DNA of 64,000 nucleotides from positions 62,001 through 126,000 of the forward strand of contig NZ_CDBL01000057.1 of NCBI RefSeq assembly GCF_000820005.1, in the 5' to 3' direction. Below, piece after piece: positions 41,636 through 52,035 of this stretch. The translations under genes were made by a program, and so were the position numbers. Positions within the stretch are counted from its first letter, which is position 1. Each line of letters opens with the position of its first letter. This DNA comes from Aeromonas piscicola. GTDB lineage: Bacteria > Pseudomonadota > Gammaproteobacteria > Enterobacterales > Aeromonadaceae. Below the pieces are notes generated by a model that worked only from the letters and a program-made list of their open reading frames with translations, was not told the DNA's origin and made no database searches.

Positions 41636-41698
41636 CCAGCAACCAGCAACCAGCAACCAGCAACCAGCAACCAGCAACCAGCAACCAGCAACCAGCAA
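41636..41698 (+). repeat. Nine perfect tandem copies of CCAGCAA
   Basis: A 63-bp simple sequence repeat with a 7-bp unit is uninterrupted. Because 7 is not a multiple of 3, copy changes would shift any reading frame through it. Both strands are open across it, but no recognisable protein is encoded. Confidence 0.95.
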
Positions 41699-41734
41699 GA
41701 TATTCCGTAACGGGATCGGCAAAATCCAGATGCG

Positions 41735-41761
41735 AAAAGGCCGCTCATTGAGCGGCCTTTT
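41735..41761 (-). terminator. Terminator of tRNA-Pro
   Basis: The 12-bp stem AAAAGGCCGCTC / GAGCGGCCTTTT with a 3-nt loop ends the leftward tRNA transcript. It is symmetrical and could act on both strands. Confidence 0.85.
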
Positions 41762-41767
41762 CTAATA

Positions 41768-41844
<77 letters not shown>

Positions 41845-41998
41845 ATGTCTGCGGGGCGAGAATTTACCTAATGCCCCGACATGACACAAGCCTTTTTTGT
41901 GTTTTAAGGGAAAAAAATGGCCGTTCGTTCAACTATTCAGCGCTTTGGCGCCGGGTTCACAGAAAGGGCGCAAGGGCGTGACATTTTTCCAACCCATC

Positions 41999-42715
41999 CT
42001 AGGGAAGCTGAAATTCGGCCGGCCCCAGCAAGCGGCGACGCCAGTCGGCCACCACTCCATGCTCCAGCCAGTGGGCCGCATGCTGGCGCCAATTGGGTGA
42101 GAGCGCCGGATTCTCCAGCAGCAACAGCAGATCCGTTTCGTCCCGTAGTTGGTTGAACAGGATATCGGCGGTGCGTTTCACCGTCAGGGCGGGATAGGGC
42201 CTGTCGACCAGAGCCATCGTCTCCTGCGGTGCGACCCTCCCCTCTTCCAGCACCCGCAACAGCCAGCCACAACGGCCATTGAGCTGCATCACCTGTGACA
42301 TCTGGCCATAACCGAAACGCTGGTTGAGTTTGAAACAGGGGGATCTCGGCTGGCTTATCTGGATCAACGCCTCACCGAGTCGATAGACATCGCCGATACA
42401 GGCCTCAACCTCGGTCAGCCCGAGACCGGAGAGATTCTCGCCAAAGGCGGCGGGTTGCCAGGGCGTGCGAGGTGCGGCAAGGCCCAGCGCCGTTTGCCAG
42501 TTGTGCCACCAGGGGTAGTGATCGGCGGGATAGTAGTGCAGTGCGCGATCCGGGCCGCCATGATGGCGCAGGTCGCTCTGTTCATCTCCCTCCAGGCCAG
42601 AAAAACTGCACCACAGGGGATTGCCTGCCACATGCTTGTCGATGGCACTGACGAGCGCGGGAGCCAGTTCGGCATTCATCTCGGCGCTCTGGCCGATAAA
42701 GAGGGAGATCCGCAT
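41999..42715 (-). CDS. yiiM: MOSC-domain protein YiiM
   Basis: This MOSC-domain molybdoenzyme of the YiiM type in E. coli reduces N-hydroxylated base analogues such as 6-hydroxylaminopurine. The 238-residue product contains DLRHHGGPDRALHYYPADHY, FGENLSGLGLTE and SQPRSPCFKLNQRFG with the conserved molybdenum-coordinating cysteine candidate. AGGAGAATGAA precedes ATG 42713-42715. It is separated from the upstream spu operon by a long perfect inverted repeat. Confidence 0.87.
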   Translation of the reverse strand: MRISLFIGQSAEMNAELAPALVSAIDKHVAGNPLWCSFSGLEGDEQSDLRHHGGPDRALHYYPADHYPWWHNWQTALGLAAPRTPWQPAAFGENLSGLGLTEVEACIGDVYRLGEALIQISQPRSPCFKLNQRFGYGQMSQVMQLNGRCGWLLRVLEEGRVAPQETMALVDRPYPALTVKRTADILFNQLRDETDLLLLLENPALSPNWRQHAAHWLEHGVVADWRRRLLGPAEFQLP

Positions 42716-42752
42716 TTCATTCTCCTGGCGGATGAGAGAATGCGGATCTTAG

Positions 42753-42799
42753 GGGCTGTTGACGCTGCGGCGCAAGCCGTGTTGCGGCGTCAACAGCCC
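42753..42799. repeat. Perfect 13-bp inverted repeat between potI and yiiM
   Basis: The arms GGGCTGTTGACGC (42753-42765) and GCGTCAACAGCCC (42787-42799) enclose 21 nt. It starts 6 bp past the potI stop on the minus strand. There is no T-run. It probably ends or protects the spu transcript, or serves as a protein-binding dyad upstream of yiiM. Confidence 0.6.
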
Positions 42800-42804
42800 A
42801 GAGA

Positions 42805-43647
42805 TCAGGCGACGGCCTGCATCTGGGTGGTCATGGCGATCTCGGCACGACGGCGTTTCTCTGCCTTGGCCATCAGATACCAGCTGCCAAAGGTGAACAG
42901 TGACACCGACAGCAGGATCAGGCTGGCTACCGCGTTGATCTCGGGTTTCACGCCAAGCCGCACCGCCGAGAAGACTTCCATCGGCAAGGTAGTGGCACCC
43001 GGGCCAGAGACAAAGCTCGCCAGCACCAGATCATCCAGCGACAGGGCGAACGACATCATGCCGCCCGCCGCCAGCGAGGGGGCTATCATCGGGATGGTGA
43101 TCAGGAAGAACACCTTCCATGGCTTGGCGCCAAGGTCCATCGCAGCCTCCTCGATGGAGAGATCCAGCTCCCGCAACCGCGCCGACACCACGATCGCCAC
43201 GTAGGCGGTACAGAAGGTGGTGTGGGCGATCCAGATGGTCACCATGCCACGCTCGGCAGGCCAACCCACCAGCTGGGCCATGGCCACAAACAGCAGCAGC
43301 AGCGACAGACCCGTGATCACCTCGGGCATCACCAGGGGTGCCGTCACCAGCCCACCGAACAGGGTGCGGCCACGGAAGTGCGGGATCCGGGTCAGCACGA
43401 AGGCCGCCACAGTCCCCAGCGCCACGGCGGCAACCGCCGTGTAGAGCGCAATCTCCAGCGAGCGCAGCACGGAGCCTATCAGCTGCTTGTTGTCGAGCAG
43501 GCCGAAATACCACTTGAGCGACCAGCCCCCCCACACAGTCACCAGCTTGGAGGCGTTGAAGGAGTAGATCACCATGATGACCATGGGCAGGTAGATAAAC
43601 AGCAGCCCCAGCCACAACATCAGCTTGGCAAAACCGAAACGCTTCAT
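42805..43647 (-). CDS. potI: Putrescine/polyamine ABC transporter permease PotI/SpuH
   Basis: This is an inner-membrane permease of the polyamine importer. The 280-residue product has about six helices and the binding-protein-dependent transport motif EEAAMDLGAKPWKVFFLITIPMIAP, which docks on the ATPase. ATG 43645-43647 (MKRFGFAKLMLWLG) overlaps potH by 4 bp. The longer in-frame extension lies inside potH and is discarded. It is the last gene of the leftward spu operon. Confidence 0.93.
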   Translation of the reverse strand: MKRFGFAKLMLWLGLLFIYLPMVIMVIYSFNASKLVTVWGGWSLKWYFGLLDNKQLIGSVLRSLEIALYTAVAAVALGTVAAFVLTRIPHFRGRTLFGGLVTAPLVMPEVITGLSLLLLFVAMAQLVGWPAERGMVTIWIAHTTFCTAYVAIVVSARLRELDLSIEEAAMDLGAKPWKVFFLITIPMIAPSLAAGGMMSFALSLDDLVLASFVSGPGATTLPMEVFSAVRLGVKPEINAVASLILLSVSLFTFGSWYLMAKAEKRRRAEIAMTTQMQAVA

Positions 43648-44549
43648 ACCTTGCCCTCCAATTCCTTCGCCTGGTTGCGGTTGAACAGAATGATGGGGAC
43701 TATCAGCACCGCCAGCATCACCACCGCCAGGGCAGACGCCACTGGCCAGTCGCGGTTGTTGAAGAACTCCTGCCACAGCACTTTGCCGATCATCAGGGTC
43801 TCGGGGCCGCCAAGCAGTTCCGGGATCACGAACTCGCCCACCACGGGAATGAACACCAGCATGCAGCCGGCTATGATGCCGTTCTTGGAGAGCGGCACAG
43901 TGATCCGCCAGAAGCGGGTCAGGTTGCGGGCACCGAGATCGGAGGCCGCCTCCAGCAGGCTCTGGTCATGCTTGACCAGGTTGGCGTAGAGCGGCAGCAC
44001 CATGAACGGCAGGTAGGAGTAAACAATGCCGATATAGACCGCCAGGTTGGTGTTGAGTATGGTCAGCGGCTCGTCAATCAGGCCAATGCCCATCAGCAGG
44101 CTGTTGAGCAGGCCGTTGTTGCTGAGGATCCCCATCCAGGCGTAGACCCGGATCAGAATCGCGGTCCAGGTTGGCATCATGATGAGCAGCAGCAGAACGG
44201 TCTGGGTCTCCTTGTTGGCCCGCGCGATGGAGTAGGCCATGGGATAGCCGATCAGCAGACAGAGAATGGTGCTGATGAAGGCCATCTTGAGGGAGCCCAG
44301 ATAGGCCGCTATGTAGAGCTCATCCTCCTGCAGCAGCAGGTAGTTGCCCATGTTGAGCAAGATGGTGAGCTGATTGTCGGCCCAGCTCACCACGTCCGTG
44401 TAGGGCGGGATGGCCACGTCCGCTTCGGCGAAGCTGATCTTCACCACTATGATGAAGGGCAGCAAGAAGAAGAGGAACAGCCAGAAGAAGGGCACGCCGA
44501 TCACCAGCTGGCGCCCGCCCAGTCGCTTCAGTCGTCTCAATGCCTTCAT
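43644..44549 (-). CDS. potH: Putrescine/polyamine ABC transporter permease PotH/SpuG
   Basis: This 301-residue permease partner of PotI has about six helices. It carries VPFFWLFLFFLLPFIIVVKISF at the first helix and the EAA-loop LLEAASDLGARNLTRFWRITVPLSKNGI. The region IRVYAWMGILSNNGLLN is typical of PotH. It overlaps the ATPase gene by 4 bp and potI by 4 bp, so the three are translationally coupled. Confidence 0.94.
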   Translation of the reverse strand: MKALRRLKRLGGRQLVIGVPFFWLFLFFLLPFIIVVKISFAEADVAIPPYTDVVSWADNQLTILLNMGNYLLLQEDELYIAAYLGSLKMAFISTILCLLIGYPMAYSIARANKETQTVLLLLIMMPTWTAILIRVYAWMGILSNNGLLNSLLMGIGLIDEPLTILNTNLAVYIGIVYSYLPFMVLPLYANLVKHDQSLLEAASDLGARNLTRFWRITVPLSKNGIIAGCMLVFIPVVGEFVIPELLGGPETLMIGKVLWQEFFNNRDWPVASALAVVMLAVLIVPIILFNRNQAKELEGKV

Positions 44550-45700
44550 GATTGCAACACCACGCCGCTGTCATCTTCCCAATAGAGGAACACCTGGTCA
44601 TCCCAGGTTGGCCGCTTGCCGTGGCGTTCGGCGTTGGCGATGAAGGCCTGCACGATTTTGCCCGAAGGCAGCTGGATGTGATAAACCGAGTGACCGCCCA
44701 GATAGGCGATGTCATAGACCTCACCCTTGGTCCAGTTGAAGTCAGGGTGCTCGATCTCGGTCGGTTTCTGGGTGCTCATCAAGAGTTTTTCCGGCCGCAG
44801 GGCGTAGGTGACCTTCTTGTTTTCGGCGCGGGAGCTGATGCCGTGACCCACGTAGATGGGCTGCTCCAGGTCGGCGCAGGCGATGGTGGCGTGGTCCTGT
44901 TCATCCTCCACCAGCAGGCCGTCAAACAGGTTGACGTTGCCGATGAACTCGCACACCAGCCGGCTGGCCGGGGTCTCGTAGATGTCCATGGGGCTGCCGA
45001 TCTGCTCGATACAGCCCAGGTGCATGATGGCAATCCGCTCGGCCATGGTCATGGCCTCTTCCTGATCGTGGGTCACCATGACGCAGGTCACGCCGACCCG
45101 CTCTATGATCTCCACCAGCTCGAGCTGCATCCTGGAACGCAGCTTTTTGTCCAGCGCCCCCATGGGTTCGTCCAGCAGCAACAGCTTGGGACGCTTGGCC
45201 AGCGAGCGGGCCAGTGCCACCCGCTGGCGCTGGCCACCGGAGAGCTGGTGCGGTTTGCGGCGCGCATACTGGGTCATCTGCACCAGCTTGAGCATCTCCT
45301 CGACCTGCGCATCGATCTCGGCCTTGGGCAGGCCATCCTGCTTGAGGCCGAAGGCAATGTTCTGCGCCACCGTCATGTGGGGGAACAGGGCGTAGGACTG
45401 GAACATCATGTTGATGGGACGTTCATAGGGCGGCATGTCGGTGATGTCGACGCCATCAAGGAACAGGCGTCCCTCGGTGGGACGCTCGAATCCCGCCAGC
45501 ATCCGCAGCAGAGTCGACTTGCCGGAACCCGAGCCCCCCAGCAGGGCGAAGATTTCACCCTTGTGGATGTTGAGTGACACGTTGTCGACCGCCAGCGTTT
45601 CATCGAACTGCTTGCTTACCCTGTCAATCTTCACCAGCACTTCTTTGCGCTGCTGGTTGCCCTCGAGGGCTTTCTTGTAGGCACTGGAGGCTATCGCCAT
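44546..45700 (-). CDS. potG: Polyamine ABC transporter ATPase PotG/SpuF
   Basis: This ATPase powers polyamine uptake. The 384-residue product has Walker A GGSGSGKST, Q-loop MMFQSYALFPHMTVAQNIAFGL, signature LSGGQRQRVALARSLA, Walker B LLLLDEPMGALD and a C-terminal TOBE domain. ATG 45698-45700 (MAIASSAYKK) follows GGGAGTTTGGTA, and the in-frame TTG six bases upstream is not needed. It follows the second binding-protein gene by about 75 bp. Confidence 0.94.
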   Translation of the reverse strand: MAIASSAYKKALEGNQQRKEVLVKIDRVSKQFDETLAVDNVSLNIHKGEIFALLGGSGSGKSTLLRMLAGFERPTEGRLFLDGVDITDMPPYERPINMMFQSYALFPHMTVAQNIAFGLKQDGLPKAEIDAQVEEMLKLVQMTQYARRKPHQLSGGQRQRVALARSLAKRPKLLLLDEPMGALDKKLRSRMQLELVEIIERVGVTCVMVTHDQEEAMTMAERIAIMHLGCIEQIGSPMDIYETPASRLVCEFIGNVNLFDGLLVEDEQDHATIACADLEQPIYVGHGISSRAENKKVTYALRPEKLLMSTQKPTEIEHPDFNWTKGEVYDIAYLGGHSVYHIQLPSGKIVQAFIANAERHGKRPTWDDQVFLYWEDDSGVVLQS

Positions 45701-45775
45701 TACCAAACTCCCAAACGTGATACCGGCCTGGGCCGATCCATAAAACAGTCTGGCGCCCCAGGACGGGCGCCAAGG

Positions 45776-46873
<1,098 letters not shown>

Positions 46874-46936
46874 TCATGTTTTTGGTATGCCAGCTACGCA
46901 TCCATACGCGCCGTTCAACCTGTCGGGTTGTCACCA

Positions 46937-46966
46937 CCCTCCCGGCCGAACTGCGGACCGGGAGGG
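46937..46966 (-). repeat. Strong hairpin between the two polyamine-binding protein genes
   Basis: The perfect 9-bp stem CCCTCCCGG / CCGGGAGGG with a 12-nt loop lies 11 bp after the spuD stop. There is no T-run. It probably stabilises the upstream mRNA or partly reduces read-through. Confidence 0.55.
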
Positions 46967-46977
46967 GTACTCATCAC

Positions 46978-48087
<1,110 letters not shown>

Positions 48088-48129
48088 CTAAGCAAATTGT
48101 ATGCGTAAGTCAACCTGCCCGGCACTCGC

Positions 48130-49491
48130 CTACCCTTTCAGCTTTGCAGCCGTCAGATCCAGACTGAGCCTGGCCAGATTGACCAATTCATCCACCTGTT
48201 CCTCGGTGATCACCAAGGGGGGCGATATGATCATGGTATCGCCGACAGCCCTCATCACCAAGCCATTGTTAAAGCAGAACTCCCGACAGGTCATACCGGC
48301 CTGCAGCCCAGCTGGGAAGCGGCTGTTGGTCTGTTTGTCCTGCACTATTTCCAGCGCGGCCACCAAGCCTTTGCCACGGGTTTCGCCCACTAGCGGATGG
48401 TCCGCCAGCTCCGCCCAGCGGCGCTGCAAATAGGGGCCGATGTTATCATGAATTCGCTTAACTATGCTTTCGTTTTGCATAAGAGTAATGTTGGCGATAG
48501 CGACGGCGCAGGCCACCGGATGGCCGGAATAGGTAAAGCCGTGGTTGAATTCCCCCCCCTCCTCTACCAGCACCCTGGCGACCCTGTCGCCCACCATCAC
48601 GGCCCCCATCGGCAGATAGCCGGAGGTGATCCCCTTGGCCAGACACATGAGGTCCGGCTTGATGCCAAACCCTTCGCTGGCGAACCAGTGACCGGTACGG
48701 CCGAAACCGCAGATCACCTCGTCGGCGATAAGCAGGATGCCGTAGTGATCGCAGATGCGCTGGATCTCGGGCCAGTAGCTGTCGGGCGGAATGATGACAC
48801 CGCCGGCGCCCTGGATGGGCTCGCCGATGAAGGCGGCGACCTTGTCCACTCCCAGCTCCAGTATCTTCTGCTCCAGCTGGCGGGCGCGCTCCAGACCGAA
48901 CTCGTGGGCACTCATCCCCTGGCCCTCACCGAAGTGGTAGGGCTGATCAATGTGCACTATGCCGGGAATGGGCAGGCCACCCTGGGCATGCATGCCCTTC
49001 ATGCCGCCCAGGCTGGCACCCGCCACCGTCGAGCCGTGGTAGGCGTTGTGGCGACTGATGATCACCTGCTTGTCCGGCTGCCCCTTGCTGGCCCAGTAGT
49101 GGCGCACCATGCGCAGCACTGTATCGTTGCACTCTGAGCCCGAGCCGGTGAAGAAGACGTGATTGAGATGGGAGGGGGTGATCTCGGCCAGCAGGGTCGC
49201 CAGCTCGGCCGCAGGCGGATGGCTGGTCTGGAAGAAGAGGTTGTAGTAGGGCAGTTGCTGCATCTGTTTGGTGGCGGCATCCACCAGCTCTTGTCGGCCG
49301 TAGCCCATGTTGACGCACCAGAGGCCCGCCATCCCGTCCAGGATGCGCTTGCCTTCGGAGTCTTCCAGATAGATGCCTTCGGCCTTGGTGATGATGCGGC
49401 TGCCCTTCTTGTTGAGCGCCTGAAAATCGGTAAAGGGGTGCAGGTGGTGGCTGGCATCCAGCTGTTGCCACTCACGTGTGGTCTGCTTCAT
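48130..49491 (-). CDS. spuC: Polyamine:pyruvate aminotransferase SpuC
   Basis: This PLP-dependent class III aminotransferase in Pseudomonas transfers the amino group of putrescine and related amines to pyruvate. The 453-residue product has FFTGSGSECNDTVLRMVRHYW, HNAYHGSTVAGASLGGM, FIGEPIQGAGGVIIPP, LLIADEVICGFGRTG and the PLP lysine in LMCLAKGITSGYLPMGA. AGGAGCAAGC precedes ATG 49489-49491. It lies between the glutamine-synthetase-like gene and the binding protein, exactly as in spuBCDEFGH. Confidence 0.93.
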   Translation of the reverse strand: MKQTTREWQQLDASHHLHPFTDFQALNKKGSRIITKAEGIYLEDSEGKRILDGMAGLWCVNMGYGRQELVDAATKQMQQLPYYNLFFQTSHPPAAELATLLAEITPSHLNHVFFTGSGSECNDTVLRMVRHYWASKGQPDKQVIISRHNAYHGSTVAGASLGGMKGMHAQGGLPIPGIVHIDQPYHFGEGQGMSAHEFGLERARQLEQKILELGVDKVAAFIGEPIQGAGGVIIPPDSYWPEIQRICDHYGILLIADEVICGFGRTGHWFASEGFGIKPDLMCLAKGITSGYLPMGAVMVGDRVARVLVEEGGEFNHGFTYSGHPVACAVAIANITLMQNESIVKRIHDNIGPYLQRRWAELADHPLVGETRGKGLVAALEIVQDKQTNSRFPAGLQAGMTCREFCFNNGLVMRAVGDTMIISPPLVITEEQVDELVNLARLSLDLTAAKLKG

Positions 49492-49665
49492 TGCTTGCTC
49501 CTCGGTTCCTTCGATTTAAGCGAGAGTCTGTCGTCAATCGGTGAGGGCGGCTGGCGCACTCACGGTCACTGCCACTCATGGGCCGTGTGTTGATTCGATA
49601 TGAGCAGGAGAGGCCGTCATTGGCCTCCCCGTATCTGGGCGGCGCGTGGCAAGCACGCAGCCGGA
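49492..49665. other. Intergenic stretch between spuB and spuC
   Basis: These 174 bp within the spu operon contain no recognisable gene, and no terminator with a T-run was seen. Confidence 0.4.
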
Positions 49666-50997
49666 TCACACGTTCAGCAGCAGGAACTCCCGCTCCCAGC
49701 GGCTGATCACCCCGAAGTAGGTCTCGTACTCCTTGCGCTTGACCGCCACGAAGGCACGAATGAAGCGCTCGCCCAGCATCTCCTTGATGGGCTCGCACTG
49801 TTCCAGGTGGCTCAGAGCCTCCTCCAGCGAGCGGGGCAGGCTGTAGGGCAGGTCGTAGGCACTCGACTTCATCTCCTGCAGCGGCTCCAGCTTCTCCATC
49901 ATGCCGAGGTAGCCGCAGGCCAGGGTGGCGGCCAGGGCCAGATACGGATTGGCATCGGCCCCGGCGAAGCGGTTTTCGACGCGGCGCGCACCGGCCTCGG
50001 AGAAGGGCACGCGCAGGCCGCAGGTGCGGTTTTCCACCCCCCACTGCACGTTGCGCGGCGCGCTCTCGCCGAAAGTGAGACGACGGTAGGAGTTGACGTT
50101 CGGTGCCAGCAGGGCGGTCACCGCCGGGGTGTACTTCTGCAGCCCCGCGATGAAGTGCATGAACTGCTCGGTATTGCCGCCATTTTCCGTGCCGAACAGA
50201 TTGCGACCGTTCACATCTTCCAGGCTCTGGTGGATGTGCATGGCGGAGCCCGGCTCGTCGCTCATCGGCTTGGCCATGAAGGTGGCATAGATGCCGTGCT
50301 TGTGGGCTGCCTCACGCATGGTGCGCTTGAACAGGAACACCTGATCCGCCAGATCGATGGCATCGCCGTGCAGGAAGTTGATCTCCATCTGGGCGGCGCC
50401 GGATTCGTGGATCAGAGTGTCCACTTCCAGCTCCTGCGCCTCGCAGTAGTCGTACATGTCCTCGAAGATGGGATCGAATTCGTTGACCGCATCGATACTG
50501 AACGACTGGCGGGCCGTTTCGGGACGGCCATTGCGGCCAACGGGCGGCACCAGCGGATAGTCGGGGTCTTCGTTGCGCTTGACCAGGTAGAATTCGAGCT
50601 CGGGGGCTACCACCGGCTTCCAGCCCTGTTTCTCATAAAATGACAGGACCCGACGCAGCACGGAGCGCGGCGCTATGTCGATCAGCTTGCCATTGATGTC
50701 GAAACAGTCGTGGATCACCTGAGCGGTCGGCTCCAGCGCCCAGGGCACGAAACGAATGGTGTTGGGGTCCGGGTAGAGCTGCATGTCCCGCTCCAGCGGG
50801 TCTATCATGCTGTCGTCATCCGGGTACTCGCCGGTCACCGTCTGGGTGAAGATGACCTCGGGCAGCCGCATGCCCCCTTCGCGCAAAAATTTGTTGGCTG
50901 GAATGATCTTGCCTCGGGCATTACCGGTGAAATCCGGAAACAGGCACTCCACTTCCGTGATGCGATTGCTCTCCATCCAGCCCTTGATACTGTCCAT
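49666..50997 (-). CDS. spuB: Gamma-glutamylpolyamine synthetase (SpuB/PuuA type)
   Basis: This glutamine-synthetase-family enzyme ligates glutamate to a polyamine, the first step of glutamylated polyamine catabolism. The 443-residue product has TEVECLFPDFTGNARGKIIPANKF, VAPELEFYLVKRNEDPDYP, QMEINFLHGDAIDLADQVFLFKR, KPMSDEPGSAMHIHQSL and ENRFAGADANPYLALAATLA. ATG 50995-50997 (MDSIKGWMESN) aligns with family starts, and ATG 51022-51024 would add nine residues. It is the first gene of the leftward operon, preceded by a sigma-54-type promoter. No spuA-like glutamine amidotransferase lies next to it. Confidence 0.9.
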   Translation of the reverse strand: MDSIKGWMESNRITEVECLFPDFTGNARGKIIPANKFLREGGMRLPEVIFTQTVTGEYPDDDSMIDPLERDMQLYPDPNTIRFVPWALEPTAQVIHDCFDINGKLIDIAPRSVLRRVLSFYEKQGWKPVVAPELEFYLVKRNEDPDYPLVPPVGRNGRPETARQSFSIDAVNEFDPIFEDMYDYCEAQELEVDTLIHESGAAQMEINFLHGDAIDLADQVFLFKRTMREAAHKHGIYATFMAKPMSDEPGSAMHIHQSLEDVNGRNLFGTENGGNTEQFMHFIAGLQKYTPAVTALLAPNVNSYRRLTFGESAPRNVQWGVENRTCGLRVPFSEAGARRVENRFAGADANPYLALAATLACGYLGMMEKLEPLQEMKSSAYDLPYSLPRSLEEALSHLEQCEPIKEMLGERFIRAFVAVKRKEYETYFGVISRWEREFLLLNV

Positions 50998-51024
50998 GTT
51001 AAACCCCGACTTTACGATTGCCAT

Positions 51025-51464
51025 TGGCAAGGGTGTCTAATATATGGAACACCCTTGTTATCAAATTGTAATCAACACCACCATAAAAGCCCGCCGTTAT
51101 GGCCAATGTCAAGCGGTGGTGTTTAAAAAACTATAAATAACGGTGCATATAATGACCATGGCGGCACCAAATACTAAACACCCTAGTGCCCTCAAAGCTC
51201 ACTGCAATCCCGGTGCCAACGAGGGGGCCTGATCCCCCATGTTCTCAGTCAGACCCTGTCCGAATCGGGTCATTTTTTTGCAAGGGCGCACAATCCTTGC
51301 CCTATTTGCTTTGCATGCCTGCATTTTTTTGGTACAAGGCCCGCCCTGATTTGCACTCTCCTGCTTGGATTTGGTGCAAATGCAGGACACAGGGCTTGGT
51401 CTGCAGGCAGACAGCCCCCATAAACAGGGATAATTGGGTTAGTAACTGACTGGTAGTAAACCGT
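51025..51464. other. Regulatory region between spuB and the dksA-like gene
   Basis: This 440-bp divergent intergenic region holds a sigma-54-type promoter toward spuB. It also holds an inverted repeat AACACCACC (51074-51082) / GGTGGTGTT (51115-51123) in the spuB leader, and a candidate activator dyad TTTGCAC (51350-51356) / GTGCAAA (51374-51380). No small gene was recognised. Confidence 0.6.
51203..51218 (-). promoter_or_regulatory. Sigma-54 (-24/-12) promoter of the spu operon
   Basis: The minus-strand TGGCACCGGGATTGCA fits TGGCAYR-N4-TTGCW with a single mismatch. It has the invariant GG and GC at the correct 10-bp spacing. It faces spuB, with a start near 51193 and a leader of about 195 nt. 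Confidence 0.75.
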
Positions 51465-51851
51465 ATGTGTGATTTCATGACTAAAGACCAACTGGCCTTT
51501 TACAAGGGGCAGATCGAGCGCCAGATCCTCGAACTCGAGGATCGCCTCAACTCCCAGGCCAGCCAGGCCATCGCCACCGATACCAACGAGATGGCAGATG
51601 AAATTGACCGTGCCAGTATCGAGGAAGCCCGTCGTCTGGAGCTGAACCGCATCGAGCATGACAAGCTGCATCTGCGCAAGCTGAGAGGGGCGTTGAAGCG
51701 TATCGGCGAAGGAGAGTTCGGTTACTGCGAATCCTGCGGTGACGAGATCTCCCTCAAGCGACTGCAGGCTCGACCTGAGTCCCGCTTCTGCGTCGAATGC
51801 CAGAGTACCAAGGAGTTCAACGATACCCACGTGTATCGTCGCGTTGCCTGA
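51465..51851 (+). CDS. DksA/TraR-family zinc-finger transcription factor
   Basis: This 128-residue protein is shorter than DksA (151 residues) but has its layout. An N-terminal coiled coil carries the acidic tip motif DEIDRAS (compare DPVDRA in DksA). It is followed by a four-cysteine zinc finger CESCG...CVEC near residues 88-112 (GEFGYCESCGDEISLKRLQARPE). It probably binds the RNA polymerase secondary channel with or without ppGpp. ATG 51465 and ATG 51477 are both possible starts. It diverges from the spu operon. It is probably a DksA paralogue rather than the main DksA. Confidence 0.85.
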   Translation: MCDFMTKDQLAFYKGQIERQILELEDRLNSQASQAIATDTNEMADEIDRASIEEARRLELNRIEHDKLHLRKLRGALKRIGEGEFGYCESCGDEISLKRLQARPESRFCVECQSTKEFNDTHVYRRVA

Positions 51852-52035
51852 TCCTGCGAAGAGCCGTCACTGGCCGTCGCGATAAGTCGTCGGCAAAGTG
51901 CAGCGCAGGAACCGGCGTTTATGTTGATAAATGCGGACCAAAAGCTGCACGTGAGCCCTGATCACGGCGTCGCACAAGAGAGTGACAACTTCTGTTAGAC
52001 TCCGGGCAAGCCCGGAATCTACAGGAGAGCAGAGA

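Noticed and set aside
41636..41698. Possible CRISPR array
   Set aside because: The repeats are 7 bp, contiguous and without spacers, so this is a simple sequence repeat. No cas genes are present.
51281..51306. Terminator-like GCAAGG / CCTTGC hairpin near the dksA-like gene
   Set aside because: The T-run lies before, not after, the stem on the plus strand, and on the minus strand it becomes an A-run, so it cannot act as an intrinsic terminator in either direction.
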